A DNA stretch of 64,000 bases from NCBI GenBank assembly GCA_001725945.1, contig LRMT01000061.1, positions 1 to 64,000 on the forward strand, given 5' to 3'. Under the pieces are notes generated by a model, which saw nothing but the letters and a program-made list of their open reading frames with translations, did not search any database and was not told the origin of the DNA. Made by a program: the position numbers and the translations under genes. This document shows positions 52,467 through 63,221 of this stretch, piece by piece; position 1 is the first letter of the stretch, and each line of letters opens with the position of its first letter. This stretch comes from Cupriavidus sp. UYMMa02A (GTDB lineage: Bacteria > Pseudomonadota > Gammaproteobacteria > Burkholderiales > Burkholderiaceae).

Positions 52467-52972
52467 TTACTTTGCCCCCTTGGCGGCAGCGTCGGCCTTC
52501 AGTTCTTCGACCAGCGCGTCGAGCTTGTCGTCGCTCATGAAGCTGCACATGCGGGTGTTGTTGACGATCATTACCGGCGCGTCGCCGCAGGCGCCCATGC
52601 ACTCACCCTCTTTCAGGGTGAAGCAGCCGTCGGCAGTGGTCTCGTTATAGTCGATGCCGAGCTTGCGCTTGAGGTAGTCGCCGGCCCGCTCGCCGCCCGA
52701 CAGGCGCACGGCAGGTTGGTGCACACGGTGAGCTTGTACTTGCCCACCGGCTTGGTGTCGTACATGTTGTAGAAGGTCGCCACCTCTTCCACCCACACGG
52801 GCGGCATGTCCAGGTAGCTGGCGACGAACTGCATGACTTCGGGGGAAACCCAGCCCACCTCGCCCTGCGCCACGGCAAGCGCCGCCATCACGGCCGACTG
52901 CTTCTGGTCGGCCGGATACTTCGCGATCGCGCGATCGATTTCCTTGAGAGCTTCTGCTGATAGCATGGTCAT
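52467..52972 (-). CDS. nuoE: NADH-quinone oxidoreductase subunit E (frameshifted)
   Basis: Thioredoxin-like 2Fe-2S subunit. CTNLPC and CMGACGDAP hold the four cluster cysteines, and the N-terminal helical part includes [19 protein letters not shown]. The frame breaks near 52703 (GCCCTG read as GCCTG) just after the first cysteine pair, in the stretch [15 protein letters not shown]. About 168 residues. A 182-bp gap separates it from nuoD; no gene is seen there, but a ribosome-binding site or small leader could exist. Confidence 0.94.
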
Positions 52973-53154
52973 TGCAGTAAAACGGCGGAGCCAGCGTACG
53001 GGCTGCATCCGCAGGTTTGCAGCCGTCGCTGCCTGTTCCGCCGGCGGGCCTGAGGCCCTGCCGTTCCGCCGTGGGTTTCCCCGCCGCTCCCCCGACTGCA
53101 CCCCGGGTGCGGCAAGAAAGCGCCCGGATCGTCGTCCGGGCCGGCGGTCCGTGA

Positions 53155-54407
53155 TTAGCGGTCGATCTCGCCGAAGACGATGTCTTGCGTGCCGATGATC
53201 GTTACCGCGTCAGCAATCATGTGTCCCTTGGCCATCTCGTCGAGGGCGGCCAGGTGGGGGAAGCCGGGCGCGCGGATCTTCAGGCGGTACGGCTTGTTCG
53301 CGCCGTCCGAAATCGCGTAGATACCGAATTCACCCTTCGGGTGCTCCACCGCCGCATACGCTTCACCCTCCGGCACGTGAATGCCTTCCGTGAACAGCTT
53401 GAAGTGGTGGATCAGTTCTTCCATGTTCGACTTCATGTCCACCCGCGACGGCGGCGCAACCTTGTGGTTGTCCGTGATCACCGGGCCCGGATTACGGCGC
53501 AGCCATTCGATGCACTGCTTGATGATCCGGTTGGACTGGCGCATTTCTTCGACACGTACCAGGTATCGCGCGTAGCAGTCGCCGCCCACGCCCACCGGCA
53601 CATCGAAGTCCATCTTGTCGTACACCTCGTACGGCTGCTTCTTGCGCAGGTCCCAGGCAATGCCCGAACCACGCAGCATCGGACCGGTAAAGCCCATCTG
53701 CAGCGCGCGCTCCGGACTGACCACGCCGATATCGACCAGACGCTGCTTCCAGATCCGGTTGTCGGTCAGCAGCGTCTCGTATTCGTCGACGTACTTCGGG
53801 AACCGGTTGGTGAAGTCCTCGATGAAGTCCAGCAGCGAGCCCGAACGCGCTTCGTTCATGACCTTGATCGCACGCTCGTTGTGAACCTTGGACGCGCGAT
53901 ATTGCGGCATTGTGTCAGGCAGGTCGCGATACACGCCGCCTGGACGGTAGTAGGCCGCGTGCATGCGCGCACCCGATACCGCCTCGTACATGTCGAACAT
54001 GTCCTCGCGCTCACGGAACGCGTAGAGGAACACCGCCATGGCACCCACGTCGAGCGCATGCGCGCCGATCCACATCAGGTGGTTCAGCAGGCGGGTGATC
54101 TCGTCGAACATGACGCGGATGTACTGCGCGCGGATCGGTACTTCAATGTCGAGCAGCCGCTCGATCGCCATCACGTAGGCGTGTTCGTTGGACATCATCG
54201 ACACATAGTCGAGACGGTCCATGTACGGCACGTTCTGGATCCAGCTTTTCTGCTCCGCCAGCTTCTCGGTGGCACGGTGCAGCAGGCCGATATGCGGGTC
54301 GCGCGCTGGATCACTTCGCCGTCCAGCTCCAGCACCAGGCGCAGCACGCCGTGCGCGGCCGGGTGCTGCGGGCCGAAGTTCAGGGTGTAATTCTTGATGT
54401 CTGCCAT
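53155..54407 (-). CDS. nuoD: NADH-quinone oxidoreductase subunit D (frameshifted)
   Basis: Quinone-binding 49-kDa subunit related to NiFe hydrogenase large subunits. It begins [20 protein letters not shown], with the conserved GPQHPAAHG loop, and continues after a break near 54300 (GCGGACCCG read as GCGACCCG) with [39 protein letters not shown] holds the quinone-binding tyrosine. It ends [13 protein letters not shown]. About 417 residues. Eight bp from nuoC. Confidence 0.96.
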
Positions 54408-54415
54408 GGCGCGTA

Positions 54416-55015
54416 TTAGTGCAGCGTGCCGCCGTAGTTTTCCTCGCGGATCACGCGTGGCGTGATTTCGCGCGGCTCGATCGTGACCGGCTGATAAATG
54501 ACCCGCTTCTGTTCGGGGTCATAGCGCATTTCCACGTAGCCCGACACCGGGAAATCCTTGCGGAACGGATGGCCGACAAAGCCATAGTCCGTCAGCAGGC
54601 GGCGCAGGTCCGGATGGCCTTCGAACACGATGCCGTAGAAATCGAACGCTTCGCGCTCGAACCAGTTGACCGAGTTCCAGATCTCGATCAGCGACGGCAC
54701 CACGGGGAAATCGTCGTCCGGCGCGAATACGCGCAGGCGCAGGCGCCAGTTGTGCGTGATCGACAGCAGGTGGGAAACCGCGGCAAAGCGCAGGCCGTCC
54801 CAGGCACCGTCGCCGTAATCGGCATAGTCCACGCCGCACAGGTCGATCAGCTGCTCGAACTGCAGCGACGGATCGTCGCGCAGCATGCGGGCAACTTCGA
54901 GGTAATCGTCAGCCTTGACGACCAGCGTCAGTTCGCCGGTCGCTTCGGTCAGTTTCTGCACGCGCTTGCCGAGAACTTTCTCGAGCGCGGCCTTCAGGGT
55001 CTCAAGCTTCGCCAT
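54416..55015 (-). CDS. nuoC: NADH-quinone oxidoreductase subunit C
   Basis: 30-kDa peripheral subunit, intact at 199 residues. The central motif [21 protein letters not shown] followed by [17 protein letters not shown] is the family signature. Separate from nuoD here, as in most betaproteobacteria. One base from nuoB. Confidence 0.97.
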
Positions 55016-55016
55016 G

Positions 55017-55499
55017 TCAGCCCTTGCGCGCGATGGTGTTGGTACGCTTGATCTTGTTCTGCAGCTGGATCACGCCGTAGATCAGCGCTTCAGCCGTGGG
55101 CGGGCAGCCCGGCACGTAGATGTCCACCGGCACAATGCGGTCGCAGCCGCGCACCACCGAGTACGAATAGTGGTAGTAGCCGCCGCCATTGGCGCAAGAG
55201 CCCATCGAGATCACCCAGCGCGGCTCGGCCATCTGGTCGTAGACCTTGCGCAGCGCGGGGGCCATCTTGTTGCACAGCGTGCCGGCCACGATCATCACGT
55301 CCGACTGGCGCGGCGACGGGCGGAACACCACGCCGAAGCGGTCCAGGTCGTAGCGCGCGGCGCCGGCATGCATCATTTCCACAGCACAGCAGGCCAGGCC
55401 GAAGGTCATCGGCCACAGCGACCCGGTGCGGGTCCAGTTGATCAGCTTGTCAGCGGTAGTCGTGACAAAGCCTTCGTTGAGAACGCCTTCGATTGCCAT
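55017..55499 (-). CDS. nuoB: NADH-quinone oxidoreductase subunit B
   Basis: Carries the terminal N2 4Fe-4S cluster that hands electrons to quinone. LACCAVEMM shows the adjacent cysteines, [10 protein letters not shown] the third and [13 protein letters not shown] the fourth. Intact, 160 residues. Six bp from nuoA. Confidence 0.98.
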   Translation of the reverse strand: MAIEGVLNEGFVTTTADKLINWTRTGSLWPMTFGLACCAVEMMHAGAARYDLDRFGVVFRPSPRQSDVMIVAGTLCNKMAPALRKVYDQMAEPRWVISMGSCANGGGYYHYSYSVVRGCDRIVPVDIYVPGCPPTAEALIYGVIQLQNKIKRTNTIARKG

Positions 55500-55505
55500 T
55501 TCACA

Positions 55506-55865
55506 TCACTCCCAATCGAGCGCGCCCTTTTTCCAGATGTAGACGAAGCCCACGATGAATTCCAGCAGAAACACGCCCATGGCGATGAATCCCGGCCAGC
55601 CAATATCCTTCAGGGCAACACCCCAGGGAAACAGGAAGGCGGTTTCGAGATCGAACAGGATAAACAGGATGGCGATGAGGTAGTAGCGCACGTCGAACTT
55701 CATGCGCGCATCCTCGAACGCTTCGAAGCCGCACTCGTACGGCGACAGCTTCGCGGGATCTGGCTTGTTCGGACCAAGGATCCGACCAATCGACATCAGC
55801 GCTACGCCAAGCACAACGCCGAAGATGATGAAGATGAGAACGGGGAAGTAGGCTTCGAGAGTCAA
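55506..55865 (-). CDS. nuoA: NADH-quinone oxidoreductase subunit A
   Basis: Three-helix membrane subunit, 119 residues. [23 protein letters not shown] is the highly conserved matrix loop with the switch cysteine. No ATG fits the N-terminus; the reading frame begins at TTG 55865 in the place where homologues have their first methionine (then [15 protein letters not shown]), so I take TTG as start. First gene of the nuo operon; tRNA-Leu lies 161 bp upstream on the same strand. Confidence 0.94.
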   Translation of the reverse strand: MTLEAYFPVLIFIIFGVVLGVALMSIGRILGPNKPDPAKLSPYECGFEAFEDARMKFDVRYYLIAILFILFDLETAFLFPWGVALKDIGWPGFIAMGVFLLEFIVGFVYIWKKGALDWE

Positions 55866-56026
55866 GGTACGGCCAGCCTTATCTGGAATGTTGTCAACAG
55901 CACCAGCTGAAGCGGCGTCCTGTTGCCCACCCCAGGCGCTATGCCGAATATTCCCGGCGCGCCGCCTTGCGGATTGCCGGAGTTCCCTGACCGGGAGCAT
56001 TGCCCGGTAGCGAACTCCGATCAGTT

Positions 56027-56111
56027 TGGTGCCGACGGCGAGACTCGAACTCGCACAGCTTTCGCCACTACCCCCTCAAGATAGCGTGTCTACCAATTTC
56101 ACCACGTCGGC
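56027..56111 (-). tRNA. tRNA-Leu (anticodon GAG)
   Basis: The minus strand folds into a complete class II cloverleaf: acceptor GCCGACG/CGTCGGC, anticodon stem CTATC/GGTAG with loop TTGAGGG, long variable arm, and T arm GCGAG-TTCGAGT-CTCGC. The CCA end is encoded. A leucine tRNA between secG and nuoA is the standard order in this family. Confidence 0.97.
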
Positions 56112-56222
56112 TGGGGGAGAAACAATATTGCCTGGCGCCGGGTTTTCAGGCCCTTCAGAGCTTTTGCAGAGGCTTTTACCTTTGCTCAAGCCCCATCGCT
56201 GGGGAATCGTTTCAAGCCTTGG

Positions 56223-56251
56223 ATTCTAACCCGGTTTGCTGCATTGTTCAA
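56223..56251 (-). promoter_or_regulatory. sigma-70 promoter for tRNA-Leu, possibly also nuo
   Basis: On the minus strand TTGAAC and TAGAAT are separated by 17 bases, close to the TTGACA/TATAAT consensus. It lies about 110 bp upstream of the tRNA. Read-through into nuoA is possible since I see no strong terminator between them. Confidence 0.65.
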
Positions 56252-56296
56252 CGCACAACTGCAAAAAAAATAGGAATCGAATACAAGGCAGCTTGA

Positions 56297-56662
56297 TTAT
56301 TTCGGAACAGCGGGCCCGGCCGGAGCTGAAGCGTCCGCAGCCGCCGCGGCAGGTGCCGAGGCACCAGCCGGAGCAGGCGCGGAAGCCGGGGCCGCGCCCA
56401 TCACGCCCAGCGATGCGGCAGGCTTGTAGTTGCCCATCAGCGTCAGGCTCAGCGTGCAGATGAAGAACAGCGTCGCCAGCACGGCGGTCGTACGCGACAG
56501 GAAGTTTGCCGAGCCCGTTGCGCCGAACAGGCTGCCCGAAGCACCGGACCCGAACGCCGCACCCACATCGGCACCCTTGCCGTGCTGAATTAGCACGAGG
56601 CCAATGACACCGAGCGCCGACAACACCTGCACCAGTACCAACAAAGTCTTGAAAATTGCCAT
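56297..56662 (-). CDS. secG: preprotein translocase subunit SecG
   Basis: Two-helix inner-membrane subunit of the SecYEG channel. It begins MAIFKTLLVLVQVLSALGVI; GLVLIQHGKGADVGAAFGSG and FLSRTTAVLATLFFICTLSL are diagnostic. Intact, 121 residues, with an Ala/Pro-rich C-terminal tail. It lies 52 bp after tpiA. Confidence 0.96.
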   Translation of the reverse strand: MAIFKTLLVLVQVLSALGVIGLVLIQHGKGADVGAAFGSGASGSLFGATGSANFLSRTTAVLATLFFICTLSLTLMGNYKPAASLGVMGAAPASAPAPAGASAPAAAAADASAPAGPAVPK

Positions 56663-56714
56663 TTCGATAAAGTTAGCGTTACTTGCCTGATCGGATGTCC
56701 GGTGCGACAGGCAT

Positions 56715-57452
56715 TCAGGCGTTGCCGATCGCGAGAAAATCTTCCGATTTCAGCGAGGCGCCACCAATCAGGCCCCCGTCGATATCGGACATGGAAAACA
56801 GTTCTGCCGCATTATCCGGCTTGACACTGCCGCCGTACAAAATGGCCATGCGCGCCGCCACGCCGGCGTCGCGCTTGCTGACCGTGCTGCGCAGGAACGC
56901 GTGCACGGCTTGCGCCTGCTCGCTGCTGGCGGTCTTGCCGGTACCGATGGCCCAGACCGGCTCGTAAGCCAGCACGACGCGACCCAATTGCTCGACGGAC
57001 AGGGCTTCCAGCACCGCCTGCAACTGGCGGCCGACGACAGCCTCGGTCTCGCCGGCCTCGCGCTGCGCGAGCGTCTCGCCAACGCAGATCACGGGCACGA
57101 TGCCGAACTCCAGCGCACGCAGCGCCTTGGCAGCGACCACCGCATCGGTCTCCGCATGGTAGGTACGACGCTCCGAGTGACCGACCAGCACATAAGTGCA
57201 ACCGAACTCACCCAGCATCGACGCTGCCACCTCACCGGTAAACGCACCGCGTGCCTCGGCGGAGACATCCTGTGCACCCCAGGCCACCTGCGAGCCATTC
57301 AGCAGCGCCTGGCACTGAGCAAGATAGGGGAAAGGTGCGCAGACCGCCAGCCGGGCGGCCGCGGGTGCTGCCTTGATACCCTCCAGCAGCGCGGCGTTGG
57401 CCGCCAGGCTGCCGTGCATCTTCCAGTTGCCGATGACGAGCTTCTGTCTCAC
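56715..57452 (-). CDS. tpiA: triosephosphate isomerase
   Basis: Glycolytic TIM-barrel enzyme, 245 residues. [13 protein letters not shown] contains the catalytic lysine, LVGHSERR the catalytic histidine, [13 protein letters not shown] the catalytic glutamate with the flexible loop, and [12 protein letters not shown] the phosphate-binding site. The start is GTG at 57452, with GGGAGGGG seven bases upstream; an ATG five codons further out overlaps that ribosome-binding site and is less likely. Confidence 0.97.
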   Translation of the reverse strand: MRQKLVIGNWKMHGSLAANAALLEGIKAAPAAARLAVCAPFPYLAQCQALLNGSQVAWGAQDVSAEARGAFTGEVAASMLGEFGCTYVLVGHSERRTYHAETDAVVAAKALRALEFGIVPVICVGETLAQREAGETEAVVGRQLQAVLEALSVEQLGRVVLAYEPVWAIGTGKTASSEQAQAVHAFLRSTVSKRDAGVAARMAILYGGSVKPDNAAELFSMSDIDGGLIGGASLKSEDFLAIGNA

Positions 57453-57551
57453 GAGGTCCCCTCCCAAATCAAACCCGTTATTGTAGCTTGCGGCGGGGGA
57501 CTGGCGCTACCGCGGCCGGGACAGCCCGGCGCGGCAACATTCCGGCGGCAT

Positions 57552-58556
57552 TCACCAGGTCAGGACAATCTTGCCGATGTGCTCGCTCGACTCCATGAGC
57601 CGGTGCGCTTCGGCAGCTTGCGCAGCGGGAAAGACCTTGTGGATCACCGGCTTGATCTTGCCCGCCTCCAGCAGCGGCCACACCTGCTGGTGCAGCGCCT
57701 CGGCAATCCGCCCCTTGAACTCGGCGGAACGCGGACGCAGCGTCGAGCCTGTGACCGTGATGCGGCGGCGCAGGATGTCACCGAGCGGAATCTCCGCCTT
57801 GGCGCCGCCCAGCAGCGCGATGATGACGATGCGGCCGTCATCGGCAATGCACTTCAGCTCGCGCGCGAGGTAAGAGCCAGCCACCATGTCGAGGATCACA
57901 TCGACGCCCTTGCCCTCGGTCAGCGTCGCCACTTCGGCAACAAAATCCTGGGTCTTGTAGTTGATGGCACGGTCCGCGCCGAGATCTTCACAGGCCTTGC
58001 ACTTCTCGTCGTTGCCCGCCGTGACAAACACCTTGTAGCCGAGCGCCTTGGCGATCTGAATCGCGGTCGTGCCGATGCCGCTCGAACCACCCTGGATCAG
58101 CAGCGTCTCGTCCTTGCCGCGCGGGCCCTGCCCCAGGTAGCCGCGGTCGAACACATTGCTCCAGACGGTGAAGAACGTTTCCGGGAGCGCCGCTGCCTCG
58201 ATGTCACTGAGGCCTTTCGGCGCAGGCAGGCACTGCGCCACCGGAGCGGTACACAGTTGCGCGTAGCCGCCGCCCTGCACGAGCGCGCACACGCGATCAC
58301 CGACCTTGAGCCCGAAGCGGTTGTCGGCATGGGAAAGGTCACCGCCAACCACCACGCCAGCGACCTCCAGCCCCGGCAGGTCGGACGCTCCGGGCGGCAC
58401 CGGATAGTTGCCGGTGCGCTGGAACACGTCCGGGCGGTTGACGCCGGCCGCGGCGACACGGATCAGGATCTCGCCGGCACCCGGCACCGGGTCCGGACGC
58501 TGCGTCTCCTGCAGGACCTCAGGGGCACCGTATTCGCGAATCTCGATGGCTTGCAT
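57552..58556 (-). CDS. qor: NAD(P)H:quinone oxidoreductase, zinc-free MDR family
   Basis: Quinone oxidoreductase of the medium-chain dehydrogenase/reductase superfamily, intact, 334 residues. It begins MQAIEIREYGAPEVLQE; VAAAGVNRPDVFQRTGNYP is the substrate-domain motif, LIQGGSSGIGTTAIQIAKAL the nucleotide-binding loop, with a lysine-rich stretch in the third strand implying NADPH. No zinc-binding cysteine cluster is seen. The gene symbol is by family. It lies between pnp and tpiA, 99 bp from the latter. Confidence 0.9.
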   Translation of the reverse strand: MQAIEIREYGAPEVLQETQRPDPVPGAGEILIRVAAAGVNRPDVFQRTGNYPVPPGASDLPGLEVAGVVVGGDLSHADNRFGLKVGDRVCALVQGGGYAQLCTAPVAQCLPAPKGLSDIEAAALPETFFTVWSNVFDRGYLGQGPRGKDETLLIQGGSSGIGTTAIQIAKALGYKVFVTAGNDEKCKACEDLGADRAINYKTQDFVAEVATLTEGKGVDVILDMVAGSYLARELKCIADDGRIVIIALLGGAKAEIPLGDILRRRITVTGSTLRPRSAEFKGRIAEALHQQVWPLLEAGKIKPVIHKVFPAAQAAEAHRLMESSEHIGKIVLTW

Positions 58557-58649
58557 TGCTGCTCCTTTTCTTTATCTGTGCGCGAGGCGATGACGCTGTC
58601 GCGGCGCTTCGGTACGAGCGATTGCTCAATGGGTTGCCGGCAGTGTAAA

Positions 58650-58683
58650 CAAAAAAGCGGCTGGACATCGCCAGCCGCCTTTT
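58650..58683 (-). terminator. intrinsic terminator of pnp
   Basis: On the minus strand GCGGCTGG-CGATGT-CCAGCCGC is followed by seven T residues (six on the other side), 34 bases beyond the pnp stop codon. Confidence 0.92.
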
Positions 58684-58717
58684 GTCCGACGCCGCCTGCG
58701 GCGGCATCGATCCCAGC

Positions 58718-60894
58718 TTACTGCTGCTGGTCCGCCGGAGCCGACGGAGCAGCCGGAGCAGGCGCTGCCTCGCCGGTGTTCACCGGGCTGATGCTGCGCC
58801 CTCTTCCGCCAGCGCAGCCTTCAGCGACAGGCGCAGACGGCCCTTCTCGTCAGCCTGGATCAGCTTGACGCGCAGTTGCTGGCCTTCTTTCAGCCAGTCC
58901 TTGATGTCCTTCACGCGCTCGTTGACGATCTCCGAGATATGGAGCAGACCGTCCTTGCCCGGCAGGATGTTCACGATCGCGCCAAAGTCCAGCAGCTTCA
59001 GCACCGTGCCGTTGTAGATCTTGCCCACTTCGGCCTCGGCGGTGATGCCCTCGATGCGGCGCTTGGCTTCGGCCATGCCATCGGTCGAGGTCGAGGCGAT
59101 GGTGATCGTGCCGTCTTCCTGGATGTCGATGGTGGTGCCGGTTTCCTTGGTCAGCGCCTGGATGGTCGAGCCGCCCTTGCCGATCACTTCGCGGATCTTG
59201 TCCGGATGGATCTTCATGGTGATCATGCGCGGTGCGTGCGCCGACAGCTCGGTGCGCGCGTGGCCCATGGCGCCTTGCATCGCGCCCAGGATATGCAGAC
59301 GGCCTTCCTTGGCCTGCGCCAGGGCAACCTGCATGATTTCCTTGGTGATGCCCTGGACCTTGATGTCCATCTGCAGCGCGGTGATGCCGTTGTCGGTACC
59401 CGCCACCTTGAAGTCCATGTCGCCGAGGTGATCTTCATCGCCCAGGATGTCGGTCAGCACGGCGAACTTGTTGCCTTCCAGGATCAGGCCCATGGCCACG
59501 CCAGCCACGTGCGCCTTGACCGGAACGCCGGCGTCCATCAGTGCCAGGCAGCCGCCGCAGACCGAAGCCATCGACGACGAACCGTTGGATTCGGTGATTT
59601 CCGAAACCAGGCGGATGGTGTAAGCGAACTCGTCGTCCTTCGGCAGGACCGGAATCAGCGCGCGCTTGGCCAGGCGGCCATGGCCGATTTCGCGGCGTTT
59701 CGGGCTGCCCACGCGACCCGTTTCACCGGTGGCGAACGGGGGCATGTTGTAGTGGAGCATGAAGCGGTCGCGGTATTCGCCGGCGAGCGCGTCGATGATC
59801 TGCTCGTCGCTCTTGGTGCCGAGCGTGGCCACCACCAGCGCCTGCGTTTCACCGCGGGTGAACAGGGCCGAGCCGTGAGCGCGCGGCAGGACCGACGAGC
59901 GGATCTCGATCGGGCGCACGGTGCGGGTGTCGCGGCCGTCGATGCGCGGCTCGCCGGCCAGCACCTGGCCGCGGACGATCTTCGCTTCGAGGTCGAACAT
60001 GATGTTGCCGACTTCCACCTTGTCGGCTTCGACGCCGGCTTCGGCCAGGGCGGCCGCGACGGCGGCCGACACTTCCTTCAGCTTCTGGCTGCGTGCCGAC
60101 TTCTGGCGCAACTGGTAGGCGTCCTGCAGCAGCGGCTGGGCGACTTCCGTGACCTTGGCGATCAGCGCTTCGTTCTTGGCGGCCGGGGCCCAGTCCCACT
60201 CGGGCTTGCCAGCTTCGCGCACCAGTTCATGGATGGCGTTGATGGCGGTCTGCATCTGCTCGTGGCCATAGACCACGGCGCCCAGCATGATCTCTTCGGA
60301 CAGCTGGTTGGCTTCCGATTCCACCATCAGCACGGCGCGCTCGGTCCCGGCGACGATCAGATCCAGGTCCGACGTGGCGAGCTGCGGGCGGGTCGGGTTC
60401 AGCAGGTACTGACCGTCCTTGTAGCCCACGCGCGCGGCGCCCACCGGCCCGCTGAACGGGATGCCCGACACGGCCAGCGCGGCCGACGCGCCGATCAGCG
60501 CGGGGATGTCAGCGGGCACTTCCGGATTCAGCGACACGACGTGCACCACCACCTGCACCTCGTTGTAGAAGCCTTCCGGGAACAGCGGGCGCAGCGGACG
60601 GTCGATCAGGCGCGAGGTCAGCGTCTCGTTTTCCGACGGACGGCCTTCACGCTTGAAGAAGCCGCCGGGGATCTTGCCGGCCGCGTAGGTCTTCTCGATG
60701 TAGTCGACGGTCAGCGGGAAGAAGTCCTGGCCCGGCTTCGGGTTCTTGGCGGCGACCACGGTCGCCAGCACGACGGTGTCTTCCACATCGATCAGCACGG
60801 CACCGCCAGCCTGGCGGGCGATTTCACCGGTTTCCATGCGGACCGTATGTTGGCCCCACTGGAACTGCTTAACTACTTTGTTGAACATGGACAT
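58718..60894 (-). CDS. pnp: polyribonucleotide nucleotidyltransferase (frameshift near C-terminus)
   Basis: Phosphorolytic 3'-5' exoribonuclease of the RNA degradosome. Two RNase PH domains (first with [21 protein letters not shown], second with [17 protein letters not shown]), then KH ([20 protein letters not shown]) and S1 ([20 protein letters not shown]) domains. The start at 60894 has AAGGA six bases upstream. Near 58797 GGCGGC is read as GGCGC; with the G restored the tail becomes [19 protein letters not shown] and ends with three glutamines at 58718. About 726 residues. Downstream of rpsO on the same strand. Confidence 0.96.
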
Positions 60895-61007
60895 TTGCAT
60901 TCCTTGTCTTGCATGCGCGCCGCAATCATTACGCAGCGTGCCTCGCCCGCGTTCTCAGCCGCAGGCTAACTGCCGGAGGCGGTCGCAGTCGCAGGGAAGT
61001 GCTATGC

Positions 61008-61048
61008 CATTCCAGCAGCGGCACTGTCGCCAATGCCGTGCTGGAATG
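61008..61048 (-). promoter_or_regulatory. stem-loop in the rpsO-pnp leader
   Basis: CATTCCAGCA and TGCTGGAATG are perfect 10-bp arms, extended by CGGCA/TGCCG with a bulge. The hairpin lies about 115 bp before the pnp start, where E. coli has the RNase III-cleaved stem-loop that lets PNPase control its own synthesis. A similar role is plausible here. Confidence 0.55.
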
Positions 61049-61233
61049 ACACAAAGCCCTGTTTCCTTGGCCGGTCCGGATACTGAAACCCATGAGAAAG
61101 AGCAACTTACTCCGCTGCAGGGCGTGCCGCAACGGGGGGCTGGCGAATCGGAATTCTCCAAGCCCGGTGAAGTGAAAATCACTCGTCAACAGCCTGCATT
61201 CGCAGCCGGGCACGGAATCAGCCCGCCAGAATG

Positions 61234-61269
61234 CAAAATGCCTGCCCCAGCATTGCTGAAGCAGGCATC
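61234..61269 (-). terminator. attenuating hairpin downstream of rpsO
   Basis: On the minus strand ATGCCTGC...GCAGGCAT with a 14-base loop is followed by TTTT. It lies 58 bases after rpsO and probably ends part of the rpsO transcripts before pnp. The 426 bp between rpsO and pnp (60901-61326) holds only this and the leader hairpin; no gene is seen. Confidence 0.7.
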
Positions 61270-61326
61270 GAGGCCTCACGCGAAACCGTGCAAACCCAGG
61301 AATCGCGCTGCCATGCCAGCCGATCC

Positions 61327-61596
61327 TTACTTGCGCAGGCCCAGCTTTTCGATCAGGGCGCGGTAACGGTCAGCGTCGCTGGACTTCAGGTAGTCCAGCA
61401 GGCGACGACGACGGCTCACCATGCGCAGCAGGCCGCGGCGGCTGTGGTGGTCCTTCATGTTGGCCTTGAAATGCGGGGTCAGTTCGTTGATGCGGGTGGT
61501 CAGCAGGGCCACTTGCACTTCGGGGCTGCCAGTGTCGCTGGCGCCACGGGCGAATTGCTTGATGACTTCGGACTTGTTGATACCGGCGAATGCCAT
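61327..61596 (-). CDS. rpsO: 30S ribosomal protein S15
   Basis: 89 residues, intact: [39 protein letters not shown] and [20 protein letters not shown] are the conserved S15 segments that bind the central domain of 16S rRNA. The start has GAAAGGAAA upstream. Confidence 0.98.
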   Translation of the reverse strand: MAFAGINKSEVIKQFARGASDTGSPEVQVALLTTRINELTPHFKANMKDHHSRRGLLRMVSRRRRLLDYLKSSDADRYRALIEKLGLRK

Positions 61597-61712
61597 GATG
61601 ATTTCCTTTCACTTGCGAACGCGACAGCGCGGGATGCGCCGCTTGCGTCGTGCCATGCGTACTAGACAGGCATCTGCCGCAGCCGGCGAGCACCGGACCA
61701 CGACAGCGGCGC

Positions 61713-61718
61713 ATTATA
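61713..61718 (-). promoter_or_regulatory. -10 element of the probable rpsO promoter
   Basis: A perfect TATAAT on the minus strand, about 117 bp upstream of rpsO, in an otherwise GC-rich stretch. No good -35 element is found at 17 bases, so an extended element or activator may help. Confidence 0.5.
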
Positions 61719-61771
61719 ACGGAAAAGCGGCAGCAAAGGGCCACCTCCGCCATAGCCGCCCTCATGAGATC

Positions 61772-63021
61772 TTACGGGCGCTCCATGCGGCATGTGGTCG
61801 GTAGCGTAGTCTGGGCCGCCTTGAGCTTGCGCACCGTGCGGAACCCGTAGCCCGAGCCCTCGTTGTCGAAACGCACCTCGCCGCCCTGCCGCTCCATCAC
61901 CGAAACATACAGCGGCTGCAGCACCTGGTGGTCGTCGGCGCGAATGGTGGCCTCGTGGAAGTCGTTGACGTAGCGCATGTTCTCCAGCGCCCGGGCGACC
62001 TGCACCGCATCGGTCGAACCCGCCTTCTCGATCGCGCGCGCCAGCATTTCCACCATCATCTGCATGCGCAGGTGCACGTAGTCGTCCTTCGGCTCGGGGT
62101 AGCGCGCGCGGAACTGCTGGTAGAAGGCGTCCGACGCTGCGCCGCCGACATTCGGGTGCCACTCCGCCACGGCCAGCACGCGGCCCACGCCGGCATCGCC
62201 CATCGCGGCCGGCGCGCCCAGGCCATTGCCATAGAAGGTGTAGAACTTTGCCTGCAGGCCGGCTTCGCGCGCGCTTGACCATCAGCGTGAGGTCGTTGCC
62301 CCAGTTTCCCGGTCACGACGGCGTCGGCCCCGCTGGCCTTGATCTTGGCGATATAGGGCGCAAAGTCCTTGATCTTGCCGATCGGGTGGAATTCGTCGCC
62401 GACGAACTGCACGTCCGGACGCTTGGCGGCCAGCATGTCACGCGCGGAGCGCGATACCTGATGGCCGAAGCTGTAGTCCTGGTTGACCAGGTAGACACGG
62501 TGCACCGAATGATCCTGCCGGATGACCTCGGCCAGCGCCTGCATGCGCATGTCTGCGCTGGCGTCGAAGCGGAAATGCCAGAAGCTGCAGTTCTCGTTGG
62601 TCAGGCTCGGGTCGACCGCCGAATAGTTCAGGAACAGTACCCGCGCATCCGGCTGCCGCGCGTTGTGGCGGTTGATGGCCGCCACCAGCGCGCTCGCCAC
62701 CGCCGAGCTGTTGCCCTGCAGGACAAACGGAATGCCCTTGTCCACGAGGCTGCGGAACTGGATCAGGCTTTCATCGACATTGCCCTTGCTGTCGAACGTG
62801 ACCAGCTCCATTGGCCGCTTGCCCTGGGCCGTGTTCACACCGCCGCGCGCATTGACGCGCTCGATCGCGATGCGCAGGTTGCGCACCACGGCATCGCCGG
62901 CATTGGCGAACGGCCCGGACAACCCGTCGATCATCCCAAGACGGATCGGCTCCTGCGCCTGCGCGCCTGCCGCCATCCACATCAGGCCGGCCGCGAGGCA
63001 ACCCTTTGCCAGTTTCCACAT
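61772..63021 (-). CDS. branched-chain-amino-acid-type ABC transporter substrate-binding protein (frameshifted)
   Basis: Periplasmic type I binding protein (LivJ/UrtA-like). The start at 63021 gives a signal peptide MWKLAKGCLAAGLMWMAAGA cut near AQA-QEPIRLG. IRLGMIDGLSGPFANAGDAV, RGGVNTAQGKRPMELVTFDS and VYLVNQDYSFGHQVSRSARD are family features; C-terminal DDYVHLRMQMMVEMLARAIE. Breaks near 62310 (an apparent extra A in GGGAAAC) and 62270 scramble about 15 residues, which read WGNDLTLMVKRAREAGLQAKF when corrected. About 415 residues. No permease or ATPase genes are adjacent, so it is an orphan receptor of unknown ligand. Confidence 0.85.
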
Positions 63022-63221
63022 GCCAAGTCTCCGCGAAAGCGCGCATGGTAAGGCAGCGCCCGGCGCATCGCAAATCGCCGCGCGGCGCCGTCCTGGGCGG
63101 AAGAAGACGCGGTCATACACGAACTTGCCGCAAATTCACGGCGAAAGATACGCCGAATGCACGTCGACGACGTGAATCGCTACACTTCGGGCTATCCGTA
63201 TTGACTTGAACCGAGGCAGTC

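Noticed and set aside
58876-60969. A 697-codon open frame opposite pnp
   Set aside because: Same reason: low-complexity composition and a fully recognisable gene on the other strand.
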